DNA of 64,000 nucleotides from Stackebrandtia albiflava (GCF_007994225.1 NZ_VLLL01000009.1:62001-126000), one strand, 5' to 3'. Shown: positions 16,676 to 25,484, counted from the first letter of the stretch. Notes: generated from the letters alone by a model not told the origin. Numbers and translations: made by a program.

Positions 16676-17494
16676 ATGACGACGGAGCTGCTGGGGATCG
16701 GTGAGTTCGCGGCGTCGTGCCGGCTCACGGTGAAGCGGTTGCGCAACTACGCGGCCAGCGGGTTGTTGCCGCCGGCGTGGACCGATCCGCACACCGGGTA
16801 CCGGTACTACCGGCGTGATCAGGCGGAGGCGGCGCTGACGATCGCGTTGCTGCGTGACCTGGACGTGCCGTTGGCGTCGGTGGCCCGGATCGTGGCGGCG
16901 GCACCGGCGGAACGGCGGGTGCTGATCGAGGCCGAGCGGCGCAGGGTCGTCGCCCGGATGGCGGCCGACCGGCGCCGACTGGAGGTGTTGGAGCGGTTGG
17001 GTGATCCGGCCCCGGTTCCGGTGGTCGAGGTGACGGCGCCGCCGTTGCGGTTGGCGGTGGAGTCGGCGGAGTGCGCGCCCGAGGCGATCGGTGAGGTGGT
17101 CGGGGGGTGCGTGTCGCGGTTGTTCTCCCGGTGCGGCCCCGCGGTTTCCACCGGTTCGGTGGTGTGGGGCCTGTTCCCGGTGCGGCTCACGCCGGTGGTT
17201 CCGGTGCAGGTGGGTGTGGTCGCCGATGTGGCGGGGCCGTCGCGACGGCTGCCCGGCGGCGCCGCCGTGTCGGCGGTGCACGTCGGCGGGTACGGGTCCA
17301 TCCCGGTCACGTACCACGCGCTGTTCGCGGCGCTGCACGGTCGTGGACTGACGCCGTCGGGTCCGGTGCGTGAGGAGTACCTGGTCGCGCCGGGTGACGG
17401 TGTCACACCGGTGACCCGGGTCTCGGTGACGTATCGACCGCAGAGGAGTACCGGTGCCGGTTCCGGGGCCGGGGACGTCGAGGAGGACATGTGA
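16676..17494 (+). CDS. MerR-family regulator with GyrI-like effector domain
   Basis: The 272-residue protein has an N-terminal MerR winged helix (LGIGEFAASCRLTVKRLRNY, then GYRYYRRDQ), a dimerisation helix around residues 75-110, and a C-terminal GyrI/effector-binding domain of the BmrR/TipA kind that senses small hydrophobic or cationic molecules. The ATG at 16676 was chosen because the promoter geometry puts the transcript start on it, giving a leaderless mRNA. ATGs at 16664 and 16667 with a GGGAGGG before them are alternatives, but that purine run is the operator arm. Four bases overlap the next gene (GTGA), so both proteins are coupled. Confidence 0.87.
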   Translation: MTTELLGIGEFAASCRLTVKRLRNYAASGLLPPAWTDPHTGYRYYRRDQAEAALTIALLRDLDVPLASVARIVAAAPAERRVLIEAERRRVVARMAADRRRLEVLERLGDPAPVPVVEVTAPPLRLAVESAECAPEAIGEVVGGCVSRLFSRCGPAVSTGSVVWGLFPVRLTPVVPVQVGVVADVAGPSRRLPGGAAVSAVHVGGYGSIPVTYHALFAALHGRGLTPSGPVREEYLVAPGDGVTPVTRVSVTYRPQRSTGAGSGAGDVEEDM

Positions 17495-18087
17495 GTCACG
17501 CCGATCTGAAGCGCGAGTACCGGGAGCTGTACGGGGGTGGGACGGAGCCGGCCCTGATCGAGGTGCCGCCGTTGCCCGTGGTGGCGGTCGACGGGCACGG
17601 CGACCCCGACGACGCGCCGTACCGGGCGGCGGTCGGGGCGCTCTACCGTTCGGCGTATCAGGTGCGGGCCATCGTGAAGCGGGAGGACGGCCTCGCCCGG
17701 CCGGTGATGCCGTTGGAGGGTCTGTGGACGGCCGACCGGGGCATGATGACCGACCGGACGCCCCGGGACGAGTGGAACTGGACGATGCTGATCGTGCTGC
17801 CGCCGGAGTGCACGCCCGACCGCTTCGAGGCCGCCCGGGAGGCGGCGCGGCGCAAGGACCCCGACGCGCCGGAGGTACGGCTCGACCGACTGCCGTCGGG
17901 TCCGGCCGTGCAGATACTCCACATCGGACCGTACAGTTCGGAGAAGCCCTCCATCATGCGGATGCTCGACTTCGCCCGCGAACACGGCCACCGCGTCGTG
18001 GGAAGGCACCAGGAGATCTACCTGTCGGATCCGCGCCGGACCGCGCCGGAGCGGCTCCGGACGTTGATCCGGTACGGGATCGAGTGA
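17491..18087 (+). CDS. GyrI-like small-molecule-binding protein
   Basis: This stand-alone protein of 198 aa resembles the GyrI-like domain family (SbmC/GyrI, ligand sinks and relatives): LIEVPPLPVVAVDGHGDPDD at the N-terminus, an AYQVRAIVKREDG helix, EWNWTMLIVLPPECTPDRFE, and the closing VQILHIGPYSSEKPSIMRML and GRHQEIYLSDPRR. The start GTG overlaps the MerR stop by 4 nt. Because it follows a MerR regulator with the same kind of ligand domain and shares its promoter, a role in binding or detoxifying the inducer is likely but is inference. No enzymatic residues are evident. Confidence 0.78.
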   Translation: MSHADLKREYRELYGGGTEPALIEVPPLPVVAVDGHGDPDDAPYRAAVGALYRSAYQVRAIVKREDGLARPVMPLEGLWTADRGMMTDRTPRDEWNWTMLIVLPPECTPDRFEAAREAARRKDPDAPEVRLDRLPSGPAVQILHIGPYSSEKPSIMRMLDFAREHGHRVVGRHQEIYLSDPRRTAPERLRTLIRYGIE

Positions 18088-18090
18088 GGG

Positions 18091-18465
18091 TCAACGGCCC
18101 AGCCACTCGGTCGCCGCGCTGAGCAGCGCCAGGACCGCGACACCGATGGCGACGGCGATGCCGACGCCGAGCACCCAGAACCGTTCGGGGCGCCACCAAC
18201 GCCGCTGTCGCCGGATACGGCGGCGGCGGCGTTCCAGGTGCCAGCGCGGTGTGCGCCACCGCCGGGTGCGTTCGGCGCGGACGGTGGCCGCCCGCAGTCT
18301 CACCACGACGCGGCGCAGTTGCGCGAAGCGCCTGGCCTCGGCGAGTTCACGGTGCAGTTCGGCGTACTGTTCGGCGCTGATGCGGCCGTCGCCGTAGGTG
18401 TATTCGAGCCTGGTCGACAGGTGTCTGCGATACAGGTTCAGGACTTGCCAGCTCTGCCGGTCCAT
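18091..18465 (-). CDS. Small basic protein with one C-terminal membrane helix
   Basis: The 124-residue product starts MDRQSWQVLNLYRRHLSTRL, continues with a helical, very Arg-rich middle (RRRRRIRRQRRWW), and ends in a single membrane segment (WVLGVGIAVAIGVAVLALL). The ATG at 18465 has GGGAG 7 nt before it. It converges on the GyrI-like gene with only three bases between stops. The family is unknown to me; topology suggests a membrane-tethered cytoplasmic protein that could bind nucleic acid or acidic lipids. Confidence 0.6.
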   Translation of the reverse strand: MDRQSWQVLNLYRRHLSTRLEYTYGDGRISAEQYAELHRELAEARRFAQLRRVVVRLRAATVRAERTRRWRTPRWHLERRRRRIRRQRRWWRPERFWVLGVGIAVAIGVAVLALLSAATEWLGR

Positions 18466-18562
18466 CGGGGTCTCCCGGAGGTCGTCGTACCTCAAGCTTG
18501 CCCCGGATCGGCGCTGCGCGAACGTGTCCGCGACGGCCCGTCGTCGGTTCGGTGTGGACGGT

Positions 18563-19816
18563 TCAGCCGGTGAGCAGTTCGCCGAGCACCTCGTCGAGTC
18601 TGGCCAGTGAACCGCGCAGCCACGGCAGTCGCGTCGGGTAGGCCGACCGCAGCGACGCCTCACGGTCGGCGTCGGTGTCGCCGTACAGCTGGCTGGTAGC
18701 GACACGCAGCCGCAACGACTTGGGATCGTCGCCGAAGGCGCTGCCCGGCAGGACCCCCACACCGAACCGGTCGAGCAGCAGGCTCGCCAGGTCGGCGCTG
18801 GTGGTGACCGACCAACGGCTCTCCAGCAGGTCGGCGTGCGCGGTGAAGTCCGGGTAGAGGTAGAAACCGCCCTGTGGTGTGGGCACCCGCACGCCGGCGT
18901 ACCGGAAGCGGTCGGCGACCGCGTGGGCGACGGTGGCGTGCAGTCGCACCGAGTCGCGGACGCGGTCGCGCAGCACGGCGGGCTCGGTGAAGGCGTGCGC
19001 GGCGGCGAACTGCACCGGTTGCGGCGCGCTGGACCAGATCTCGCTGCCGATGGTCAGCAGCCGGTCGCGCACCCGGCGGCCGGTCGGCGAGTCGGGCAGC
19101 CGGCACACCCCGAGCCGCCATCCGCCCAGCGCGAGGTTCTTGCTGACGCCGGTGGTGACGGCGGTGCGCTCGGGCGCGAGTTCGGCGGGGCTGACGAAGC
19201 CGTCCTCTCCGGCGAACCGCAGGTCGCGGTAGATCTCGTCGGAGATGACGAACAGGTCCCATTCCCTGGCGATCCGGCACACCCGCGCGACGGTGTCGGC
19301 GTCGGCGGCGGTGCCGGTCGGGTTGTCGGGCAGCGTGAGTACGACGGTGGTGATCCGGCGTCCGGTGGCGCGGGCGTGGTCGAGGTGTTGGACGAGCAGG
19401 TCCGGGTCCGGCACGCCGCCCACTCCCGGTGAGGTGGGCACGTACATCGGAGTGCCACCGAGCAACCGGCACTGCGCGGCGTAGCTGACCCAGCTCGGCT
19501 GGGCGAGCACGGCGTCGCCGCCGAGTGCGGCCAGGAGGCCGTACAGGAGCGGCTTGCTCCCGGGTCCGGCGACCACCTGGTCGGGCGCGGTGGGGAGCCG
19601 TCGGCGGCTCCAGTAACCGGCCGCGGCCTCCTGCAGTTGCGGGACGGCCGACACCGGGCCGTATCCGTTGCGGGTGGCGTGGGTGGAGAGGACTTCGACG
19701 AGTTCGGGGTGTACCGGCAGGCCGGCCTCCCCGAACGCCAGCGGTAGGACGTGTTCTCCCGCCTGGCGACGTCTCATGATGGTCTCGTTGGCGGCCAAGG
19801 TGGCTGAGACAGACAT
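18563..19816 (-). CDS. PLP-dependent class I/II aminotransferase
   Basis: This is a fold-type I aminotransferase of 417 aa. It shows GYGPVSAVPQLQEAAAGYW, the Asn site TLPDNPTGT, SDEIYRDL with the pyridine-binding Asp, the Schiff-base Lys in TGVSKNLALGGWRLG, and a C-terminal Arg in LRLRVATSQLYG. It looks most like the aspartate/valine-pyruvate aminotransferase subgroup, but substrate cannot be fixed. The ATG at 19816 follows GGAG at 6 nt. It is divergent from a LysR gene that probably regulates it. A promoter with -35 TTGCGC and -10 TAAGAC (16-bp spacer, minus strand, about 19869-19900) carries one copy of the CTTATGCTT element in its spacer. Confidence 0.87.
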   Translation of the reverse strand: MSVSATLAANETIMRRRQAGEHVLPLAFGEAGLPVHPELVEVLSTHATRNGYGPVSAVPQLQEAAAGYWSRRRLPTAPDQVVAGPGSKPLLYGLLAALGGDAVLAQPSWVSYAAQCRLLGGTPMYVPTSPGVGGVPDPDLLVQHLDHARATGRRITTVVLTLPDNPTGTAADADTVARVCRIAREWDLFVISDEIYRDLRFAGEDGFVSPAELAPERTAVTTGVSKNLALGGWRLGVCRLPDSPTGRRVRDRLLTIGSEIWSSAPQPVQFAAAHAFTEPAVLRDRVRDSVRLHATVAHAVADRFRYAGVRVPTPQGGFYLYPDFTAHADLLESRWSVTTSADLASLLLDRFGVGVLPGSAFGDDPKSLRLRVATSQLYGDTDADREASLRSAYPTRLPWLRGSLARLDEVLGELLTG

Positions 19817-19885
19817 GAATGCTCCAGTTATGAGGGAAGTACCGTCGGTGAAGTGCTGTGGTCCTGCAACAGTCTTACCCGGGAA

Positions 19886-19940
19886 AAGCATAAGCGCAAA
19901 CGACTAAACATGGCCGTAGGAGTAAGATCTTCTTATGCTT
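19886..19940. promoter_or_regulatory. Divergent promoter with paired 9-bp inverted repeats
   Basis: AAGCATAAG at 19886-19894 and its exact complement CTTATGCTT at 19932-19940 are 37 bp apart. The first lies in the spacer of the aminotransferase promoter; the second covers the start codon of the LysR gene. On the plus strand, TAAGAT (19923-19928) is 6 nt before the LysR ATG, so LysR is probably leaderless. Confidence 0.6.
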
Positions 19941-20831
19941 GATCCGCGCCGGCTCCGGCTGCTGTGCGAGTTCGCGAGCCGCGGCAGCATCGCCGCAGCC
20001 GCCGATTCCTTGGGCTACACCGCATCCGCCGTCTCGCAACAACTCGCCGCCCTGGAACGGGAGGCGGGACACGCACTCCTCGACCGCACGGCACGTAGTG
20101 CCACGCTCACCGAGGCGGGACGGAAACTCGTCGAACACGCCCTGACGATCCTGTCCGCCATCGAGGCCGCCGAATCCGCTCTCGCCGCGCAGGACGCCAC
20201 CCCGCACGGCCAGGTCGTCGTCACCGCGTACCCCACCGCCGCGGTGGCACTCGCCCCACCGGTCGCCAACCGGCTGCGCCGCCACCACTCCCTGACCCTG
20301 CAACTGCGGCAGGCACGTCCACAGGAGAGTCTCGACCAGGTGCGTTCGGGTGAGGCCGACATCGCGCTGGTGGACGAGTGGCCGGGACACGGCTGGCCGC
20401 GCACCCCCGGATTGTCGTGGCACTTCCTGTGCCACGACCCGCTCGTCCTGGTGGTGCCGCAGGACCATCCGCTGGCGGGCGAACCGGCCATCGACGTCGG
20501 GGAGATAACCGCCGAGTCCTGGATCATGGGCCTGGACACCGAACCGTCCCGGCAGGCCCTCGACCGGCTGCTGACCGACCGGGTGCAGCCGGAGGTGCGG
20601 TGGGAGTTCGAGGGCCTGGACACCATCATCACCCTGGTCTCCCGTGGGCTCGGCATCACCATCGCACCCCGGATGGCCGTGGTGGACCGGCACTACCGGG
20701 TACGGATGCGGGAACTGAAGGACGCGCCCGGCAGGGACGTGTTCGCGGTGTACCGCACCGCCAGCGCCGAACGCCCTGCGGTGGCGGAGGTCCTGCGGCT
20801 GCTGGGCGTCGCGGCGGGCAAACTCCGCTGA
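19935..20831 (+). CDS. LysR-family transcriptional regulator
   Basis: The 298-residue LysR protein has the winged-helix start MLDPRRLRLLCEFASRG and SAVSQQLAALEREAGHALLD. Its effector domain includes YPTAAVALAPPVANRLRR and SRGLGITIAPRMAV. The ATG at 19935 has no Shine-Dalgarno site but lies 6 nt after a TAAGAT -10 hexamer, which indicates a leaderless message. It is divergent from the aminotransferase gene and shares a region with paired AAGCATAAG repeats, so control of that gene and of itself is the simplest reading. The inducer is unknown. Confidence 0.88.
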   Translation: MLDPRRLRLLCEFASRGSIAAAADSLGYTASAVSQQLAALEREAGHALLDRTARSATLTEAGRKLVEHALTILSAIEAAESALAAQDATPHGQVVVTAYPTAAVALAPPVANRLRRHHSLTLQLRQARPQESLDQVRSGEADIALVDEWPGHGWPRTPGLSWHFLCHDPLVLVVPQDHPLAGEPAIDVGEITAESWIMGLDTEPSRQALDRLLTDRVQPEVRWEFEGLDTIITLVSRGLGITIAPRMAVVDRHYRVRMRELKDAPGRDVFAVYRTASAERPAVAEVLRLLGVAAGKLR

Positions 20832-20832
20832 G

Positions 20833-20866
20833 ACGAGAGGCGGGCCGCCTCAGGTACCCGTCTCGT
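20833..20866. terminator. Hairpin terminator at lysR/ROK convergent ends
   Basis: Outer arms ACGAGA (20833-20838) and TCTCGT (20861-20866) enclose an inner AGGCGG-G-CCGCCT palindrome. The right side lies within the last codons of the ROK gene (stop at 20850). Confidence 0.5.
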
Positions 20867-22043
20867 ACAGGTCGAGGGCGGCCACGCCACCGAACAGGTC
20901 GTCGTGGGCGATGCTCAGCGCCGTCTCCACCGCTCCCCCGACGATCGGGCTGTCCCGCAGCGCGGTGGGGCGGACCTCGACGGGCATCGCGTGCATGGTG
21001 GCCAGCCGCTCGGCGACCCGGTCCGAGAGGCGGTCGCCGCCCGCGATGCCGATCTGACCGGCGAGCACGATCATCCCCGGGTCGATGGTGGCGATCAACG
21101 CCAGCGCGCCCAACGCGATCCGGTCGGCCAGCGCGGTGATGAGGTCCCGCGCCGCCGGGGTGTCCGAGGCACAGGCCCGCGCGACCGCCTCGCCCGCACC
21201 ACCGTCGGTGAAGCCGTGTTCGGCGGCGAGCAGCCGTACGGCCGCCGTGGTGACGAGGCTGTGGAAGCCGCCGGCGGCCTTGCCCGCCACGGGAGGCGGC
21301 GCACCCGGCACCGCGAGTTTTCCGACCTCACCGGCACCTCCGGAGGCGCCCTGTCGCAGCCGGCCGTCCAGGATGATCGAGGCGCCGACACTGCGGTCCA
21401 GCCACAGGACGGCGAGGTCCTGGCGGCCCTTGGCGGCGCCGTGTCGCAGTTCCACGACTCCGGCGAGGTTGACCTCGTTCTCCAGCACTATCGGGACGTC
21501 GAGACCGTCGACCAGTTCGGGCAGGAAGTCCGCGTCCCAGCCGGGGAACTCGTAACCGGGTCCGAGTTCGCCGGTGGCCTGGTCGACCGCGCCCGGCGCG
21601 CCGATGACGACGGTGTGGAGGCGGCCGGGGTCGGTACCGGCGCTTTCGGCCGCGTCGCGGACGGTCGCGCGGATCTGCTCGGACAACCGCACCCCCTCGT
21701 CGATGGGGCGGCGGGCGGTGGCGACGGTGTCGCCCGCGATGTTGGCGACGGCGGCGTCCACGGCGCCGTCGCGGACGTCCACGCCGGCCAGGTGGGCGCG
21801 GCCGGGGATGAGGCCGTAGAGCTTGGCGTTGGGGCCGCGACGTTTCCTGCCGCCCTCGCCGACCACCTCGATGAGCTCCTCCTGTTGGAGACGTTCCAGC
21901 AGGTCCGCGACGGAGGGGCGGGACAGGCCGGTCAGCTCGCGCAACTGGGTGGCGCTGAGCTTCTTGTGCCCGAAGAGCAGGTCCAACGCCATCCGGTCGT
22001 TGATGGCGCGGGCCATCGCCGGACTCGCGGGGTTGAGACTCAT
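20850..22043 (-). CDS. ROK-family transcriptional regulator
   Basis: The protein (397 aa) combines an N-terminal winged helix (KKLSATQLRELTGLSRPSVADLLERL) with a ROK sugar-kinase-like domain (HLAGVDVRDG, VVIGAPGAV, LENEVNLA, VGASIILDGRLRQGASGGAGE). The zinc-binding cysteine cluster of typical ROK proteins (CGxRGCxE) is missing: the corresponding region reads KLAVPGAPPP, and the kinase catalytic site is not conserved, so it should act as a repressor rather than a kinase. ATG at 22043 has AGGA before it; ATG at 22058 is possible. It is divergent from an MFS transporter that it probably controls. Confidence 0.83.
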   Translation of the reverse strand: MSLNPASPAMARAINDRMALDLLFGHKKLSATQLRELTGLSRPSVADLLERLQQEELIEVVGEGGRKRRGPNAKLYGLIPGRAHLAGVDVRDGAVDAAVANIAGDTVATARRPIDEGVRLSEQIRATVRDAAESAGTDPGRLHTVVIGAPGAVDQATGELGPGYEFPGWDADFLPELVDGLDVPIVLENEVNLAGVVELRHGAAKGRQDLAVLWLDRSVGASIILDGRLRQGASGGAGEVGKLAVPGAPPPVAGKAAGGFHSLVTTAAVRLLAAEHGFTDGGAGEAVARACASDTPAARDLITALADRIALGALALIATIDPGMIVLAGQIGIAGGDRLSDRVAERLATMHAMPVEVRPTALRDSPIVGGAVETALSIAHDDLFGGVAALDLYETGT

Positions 22044-22058
22044 CACAGTCCTTTTCAT

Positions 22059-22073
22059 CAGGGAGGCTGCCTG
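22059..22073. promoter_or_regulatory. Candidate operator between ROK regulator and MFS gene
   Basis: CAGGGAGGCTGCCTG is a 15-bp imperfect palindrome (13 of 15 positions counting the centre) in the 100-bp divergent region, next to an AT-rich TTATTTTAG stretch. It is a plausible ROK-repressor site; no comparison was possible. Confidence 0.4.
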
Positions 22074-22143
22074 TTATTTTAGCCAGTGGGTCGCCACACG
22101 CACGGATCCGGCGATCAAATCACTACGGTTAAGGACGGCTTCG

Positions 22144-23577
22144 ATGGACCAGCGGCGTGCCCAAATGGTGCTTGCCATGGTATTTGCCGTGCACGGCACG
22201 GTCTCGGGCAACTTCGCCACCCGAGTCCCATGGATTCAACAGCACCTCTCGCTCGGGGCCGGTGAGATCGGTCTGGCCCTGCTGTGCGTGGCACTCGGCT
22301 CGTTCCTGTCGATTCCGCTCGCCGGACGACTGGTCCGCCGGTTCGGTCCCCGCCCGGTGACCCGGGTGTCCCTGCTGGCACTGTGCCTCGGGCTGGCGAC
22401 CCCGGCGGTGATGCCGGACTTCGGCACCCTGTGCGCCGTCCTGCTGGTGTACGGCGCCGCCGCCGGCGCCTCCGACGCCGCCATGAAGCAACAGGCGATC
22501 GCCGTCGAACGCGACCTGGAGCGGCCGATCATGTCGCGGCTGCACGGACTGTGGAGCATCGGCACCCTCATCGGCGCGGGCATCGGCACCGCCGCCACCT
22601 TCGCGGCGCTCGACGCCCGGATCCACCTGGCCGCCGTCGGCGGAGCGCTGGCGGTCCTGGCGGCCGTCGTGGTCGTCGCGCTGCCCGCCACCCGCGTCGA
22701 GGAACCCGAGGCCGTCACGGTCGCCGCCCCCCGGCGCCGCGCCCTGCCGGGCCGAACGCTCCTCATCCTGGGCCTGCTGGGTTTCTGCGCCTCCTTCGCC
22801 GAGGCCGCCGCGCACAGCTGGAGCAGTGTGTTCATCGCCCAGCTCCCCGGCGGCGCCCCGGCCACCGCCTCGCTCGGTTTCGCGGTCTTCGTCGCCACCA
22901 TGGCGGTCGGGCGGCTGTGCGGCGACAGGCTCGTCCAGGAGTACGGCCCGGTCACGGTGGTGCGGCTCGGCGGCCTGCTCTCGGCGACGGGCGCGGTACT
23001 GGCGATGGCGGCCACCGCACCCGCGCTCGCCATGGCAGGTTTCGCGATGCTCGGCCTGGGTCTGGCCGCGATCGGCCCCGTCGTGGTCTCGGCCGCGGGC
23101 CGGACCACGCCCGGCGGGAACGGCGTCTCGACGGTCGTCACCATCTGCTACCTGGCGTGCCTGGCGTCACCGGGTGCCATCGGCGGGATCGCCGACCGGT
23201 TCTCGCTGGCGGCGGCGTTCGGCATCACGGCCGTGGTCATCCTGGTCATCGTCGTGATGGCGGGCGTGCTGGGCCCGCAGGCGGCTCCGGCCACCGGCAC
23301 CACGGTCACCCGCATCGCCCGGCTGCGCCCGCGCCGCATCAGCTTCACCCGGGTCGCCCGCTCCGCGCCGGTGGTGGCGTTGACGCTGGGACGGTCCGCC
23401 CGGCCCAGCGACATCGCGGTGAGCATCGGAGAGCCGGTGGTCGCGTCGGCGCCGGTGACGGTGAGCTTCGCCGACGACTCCCCCACGGTGGAGATGCCCG
23501 CGATGTCCCGCCGGTCGTCCGACGACCTCCATCGGGTCGAGGAGCCGGCCCGGATCCCGGCGGTCGAACCGGCCTGA
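22144..23577 (+). CDS. Major facilitator superfamily transporter with cytoplasmic tail
   Basis: This is a 477-residue MFS protein with about 12 spans. The loop 2-3 motif reads LAGRLVRRFGPRPVTRVSLL, and SRLHGLWSIGTLIGAGIG belongs to the subgroup often annotated as sugar or multidrug efflux (YbjJ-like). After the last helix (VVILVIVVMAGVLGP) comes an unusual cytoplasmic tail of about 90 residues rich in Ser, Arg and Pro (for example VEMPAMSRRSSDDLHRVEEP). The ATG at 22144 was chosen from the conserved start and an AAGGAC 8 nt upstream. Being divergent from a ROK regulator, it may export or import a sugar-like compound. Confidence 0.85.
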   Translation: MDQRRAQMVLAMVFAVHGTVSGNFATRVPWIQQHLSLGAGEIGLALLCVALGSFLSIPLAGRLVRRFGPRPVTRVSLLALCLGLATPAVMPDFGTLCAVLLVYGAAAGASDAAMKQQAIAVERDLERPIMSRLHGLWSIGTLIGAGIGTAATFAALDARIHLAAVGGALAVLAAVVVVALPATRVEEPEAVTVAAPRRRALPGRTLLILGLLGFCASFAEAAAHSWSSVFIAQLPGGAPATASLGFAVFVATMAVGRLCGDRLVQEYGPVTVVRLGGLLSATGAVLAMAATAPALAMAGFAMLGLGLAAIGPVVVSAAGRTTPGGNGVSTVVTICYLACLASPGAIGGIADRFSLAAAFGITAVVILVIVVMAGVLGPQAAPATGTTVTRIARLRPRRISFTRVARSAPVVALTLGRSARPSDIAVSIGEPVVASAPVTVSFADDSPTVEMPAMSRRSSDDLHRVEEPARIPAVEPA

Positions 23578-23584
23578 TCGACCA

Positions 23585-23630
23585 CGCCGGCGGTGGGCGC
23601 ACGGTTCTCACGTGCGACCCACCGCCGGCG
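23585..23630. terminator. Bidirectional hairpin terminator
   Basis: The arms CGCCGGCGGTGGGCGCACG (23585-23603) and CGTGCGACCCACCGCCGGCG (23611-23630) pair along their whole length with one bulged base and a 7-nt loop, between the convergent MFS and nadE genes. Confidence 0.85.
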
Positions 23631-23659
23631 CGTTCTCCGGCCACCGGGCCGCCCCGGGA

Positions 23660-25411
23660 TCAGCCCTCGGTGAACCGGTTGGTGATCGGGAGGCGGCGGT
23701 CGCGGCCGAAGGACTTGCCGGAGATCTTGGTGCCGGGCGCGGTCTGGCGACGCTTGTACTCGGCGAGGTCGATGAGCCGCAGCACCCGGTCGACGGTGGC
23801 CGCGTCGTGCCCGGCGGCCACCAGGTCGTCGCGGCCGGTGTCGGCGTCGACGTATCCGGCGATGATCGCGTCGAGTACGTCGTAGGGCGGCAGCGAGTCG
23901 GAGTCGACCTGCCCCGGGCGCAGTTCGGCGCTCGGGGGTTTGGTGAGGGTGTTCTCCGGGATCGGCGGCGTCCGGCCGAGGCGTTCGGCCTCGGCGTTGC
24001 GCCACTCCGCCAACCGGTACACCAGCGTCTTGGGGACGTCCTTGATGGGGGCGTATCCGCCGACCGAGTCACCGTACAGTGTGGAGTACCCGACCGCGTA
24101 CTCGCTCTTGTTGCCGGGGGCGAGGACCAGGTGCCCGTGCTGGTTCGACAGGGCCATCAGGATGACACCGCGCACCCGTGCCTGCAGGTTCTCCACCGCC
24201 AGGCCCGACAGCGCGACCTCCGCCATGATCGAGTCCACGACGGCCTGGATCGGCTCGCTGGAGTAGTGGAGCCCGGTGCGTTCCGCCAGGTCGGCGGCGT
24301 CGCCCTTGGAATGGTCCGAGGAGTACCGGCTCGGCATGGACACCGCGTACACCCGGTCCGGTCCGAACGCGTCCACCGACAGGGCGGCCACGACCGCGGA
24401 GTCGATGCCGCCGGACAGCCCGAACACGACGGACCGGAACCCGTTCTTGGTGACGTAGTCGCGCAGGCCCGTCACCAGTGCCCGCCAGGTCTCGGCCAGA
24501 TCCGACAACGGCTCCGCGAACACCGGCGCGCCGGCTTCGGCCGGTGACACCGCGAGCGGGCCACCCGACAGGACGGTCCGCTCCACCGACATGATCTCGC
24601 CTGTCACCGGCCGCGGCGGCGACGCCTGCGGCAACTCCAGGTCGGTGATCAGCAGCGCCTCCTCGAACTGCGGTCCGCGGGTAAGCAGCGTGCCGTCGGC
24701 GGCCACGATCAGCGAATCGCCCTCGAACACCAACTCGTCCTGACCGCCCACGATGTTCACGTAGGCGACGGCGGCACCGGCCTCGGCGGCGCGGCGCCGC
24801 ACCAGCGGCAACCGTCGCTCGTCCTTGTCGCGTTCGTACGGGGACGCGTTGATGTTCACGACCAGGCCCACACCGGCCTTGCCGGCCACGGCGAAGGGCC
24901 CGCCTGGCTGCCAGATGTCCTCGCACACCGTGACCGCGATGTCGACGCCGCCGACCTGGATCACCTGCAGGACGTCACCGGGTACGAAGTAGCGGTTCTC
25001 GTCGAACACGCCGTAGTTGGGCAGGTGGTGCTTGAAGTAGCGGGTGACGACCCGTCCGCCGTGCAGCACCGCCAGGGCGTCACGCGGCCCGGTGTGCCGG
25101 TCCGACTCGGCGTGGAGGCGGGCGGGTCCGTCGGCGTCGAGGTAACCCACGACCACGACGACGTGGCCGAGACCGGAGGACTCCAGGTCGGCGGCCAGTG
25201 TGGTGACCGCGGCGCGGCTGGCCGCCACGAAGGAGTCCCGGAACACCAGGTCCTCCACGGGGTATCCGGTGAGCACCATCTCCCCGAACGCGACCAGGTG
25301 CGCGCCGGCCTCGGCGGCGCGTGCCGTGTAATCGCGGACGATGGCGAGGTTGCCCTCCAGGTCACCGACGGTGGTGTTGGTCTGGGCGAGCGCGATACGC
25401 AAGATCGACAT
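23660..25411 (-). CDS. nadE: Glutamine-dependent NAD+ synthetase
   Basis: NadE makes NAD+ from deamido-NAD+ using ammonia channelled from an N-terminal glutaminase domain. The 583-residue protein has a nitrilase-like domain (ALAQTNTTVGDLEGNL, VAFGEMVLTGYP, the Lys in RYFKHHLPNYGVFDE and the nucleophile in VTVCEDIWQPGG) followed by the ATP pyrophosphatase synthetase domain from about residue 310 (VFGLSGGIDSAVVAALSVD, SRYSSDHSKGDA, GNKSEYAVGY). The length is slightly shorter than the roughly 680-residue mycobacterial enzyme, closer to the other bacterial two-domain form. The ATG at 25411 has no ribosome site; CACAAT 6 nt before it may be a -10 element of a leaderless transcript. Confidence 0.93.
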   Translation of the reverse strand: MSILRIALAQTNTTVGDLEGNLAIVRDYTARAAEAGAHLVAFGEMVLTGYPVEDLVFRDSFVAASRAAVTTLAADLESSGLGHVVVVVGYLDADGPARLHAESDRHTGPRDALAVLHGGRVVTRYFKHHLPNYGVFDENRYFVPGDVLQVIQVGGVDIAVTVCEDIWQPGGPFAVAGKAGVGLVVNINASPYERDKDERRLPLVRRRAAEAGAAVAYVNIVGGQDELVFEGDSLIVAADGTLLTRGPQFEEALLITDLELPQASPPRPVTGEIMSVERTVLSGGPLAVSPAEAGAPVFAEPLSDLAETWRALVTGLRDYVTKNGFRSVVFGLSGGIDSAVVAALSVDAFGPDRVYAVSMPSRYSSDHSKGDAADLAERTGLHYSSEPIQAVVDSIMAEVALSGLAVENLQARVRGVILMALSNQHGHLVLAPGNKSEYAVGYSTLYGDSVGGYAPIKDVPKTLVYRLAEWRNAEAERLGRTPPIPENTLTKPPSAELRPGQVDSDSLPPYDVLDAIIAGYVDADTGRDDLVAAGHDAATVDRVLRLIDLAEYKRRQTAPGTKISGKSFGRDRRLPITNRFTEG

Positions 25412-25442
25412 GCGGTCATTGTGCCCGCGCGTCCACCGGGCG

Positions 25443-25480
25443 CCGACCCGCCCCGGCCGTGACGACACGGGGCGGGTCGG
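25443..25480 (-). terminator. Terminator of the phn transport operon
   Basis: A perfect 12-bp stem, CCGACCCGCCCC (25443-25454) with GGGGCGGGTCGG (25469-25480), lies directly after the phnE stop and before nadE on the same strand. Confidence 0.7.
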
Positions 25481-25484
25481 CCGG

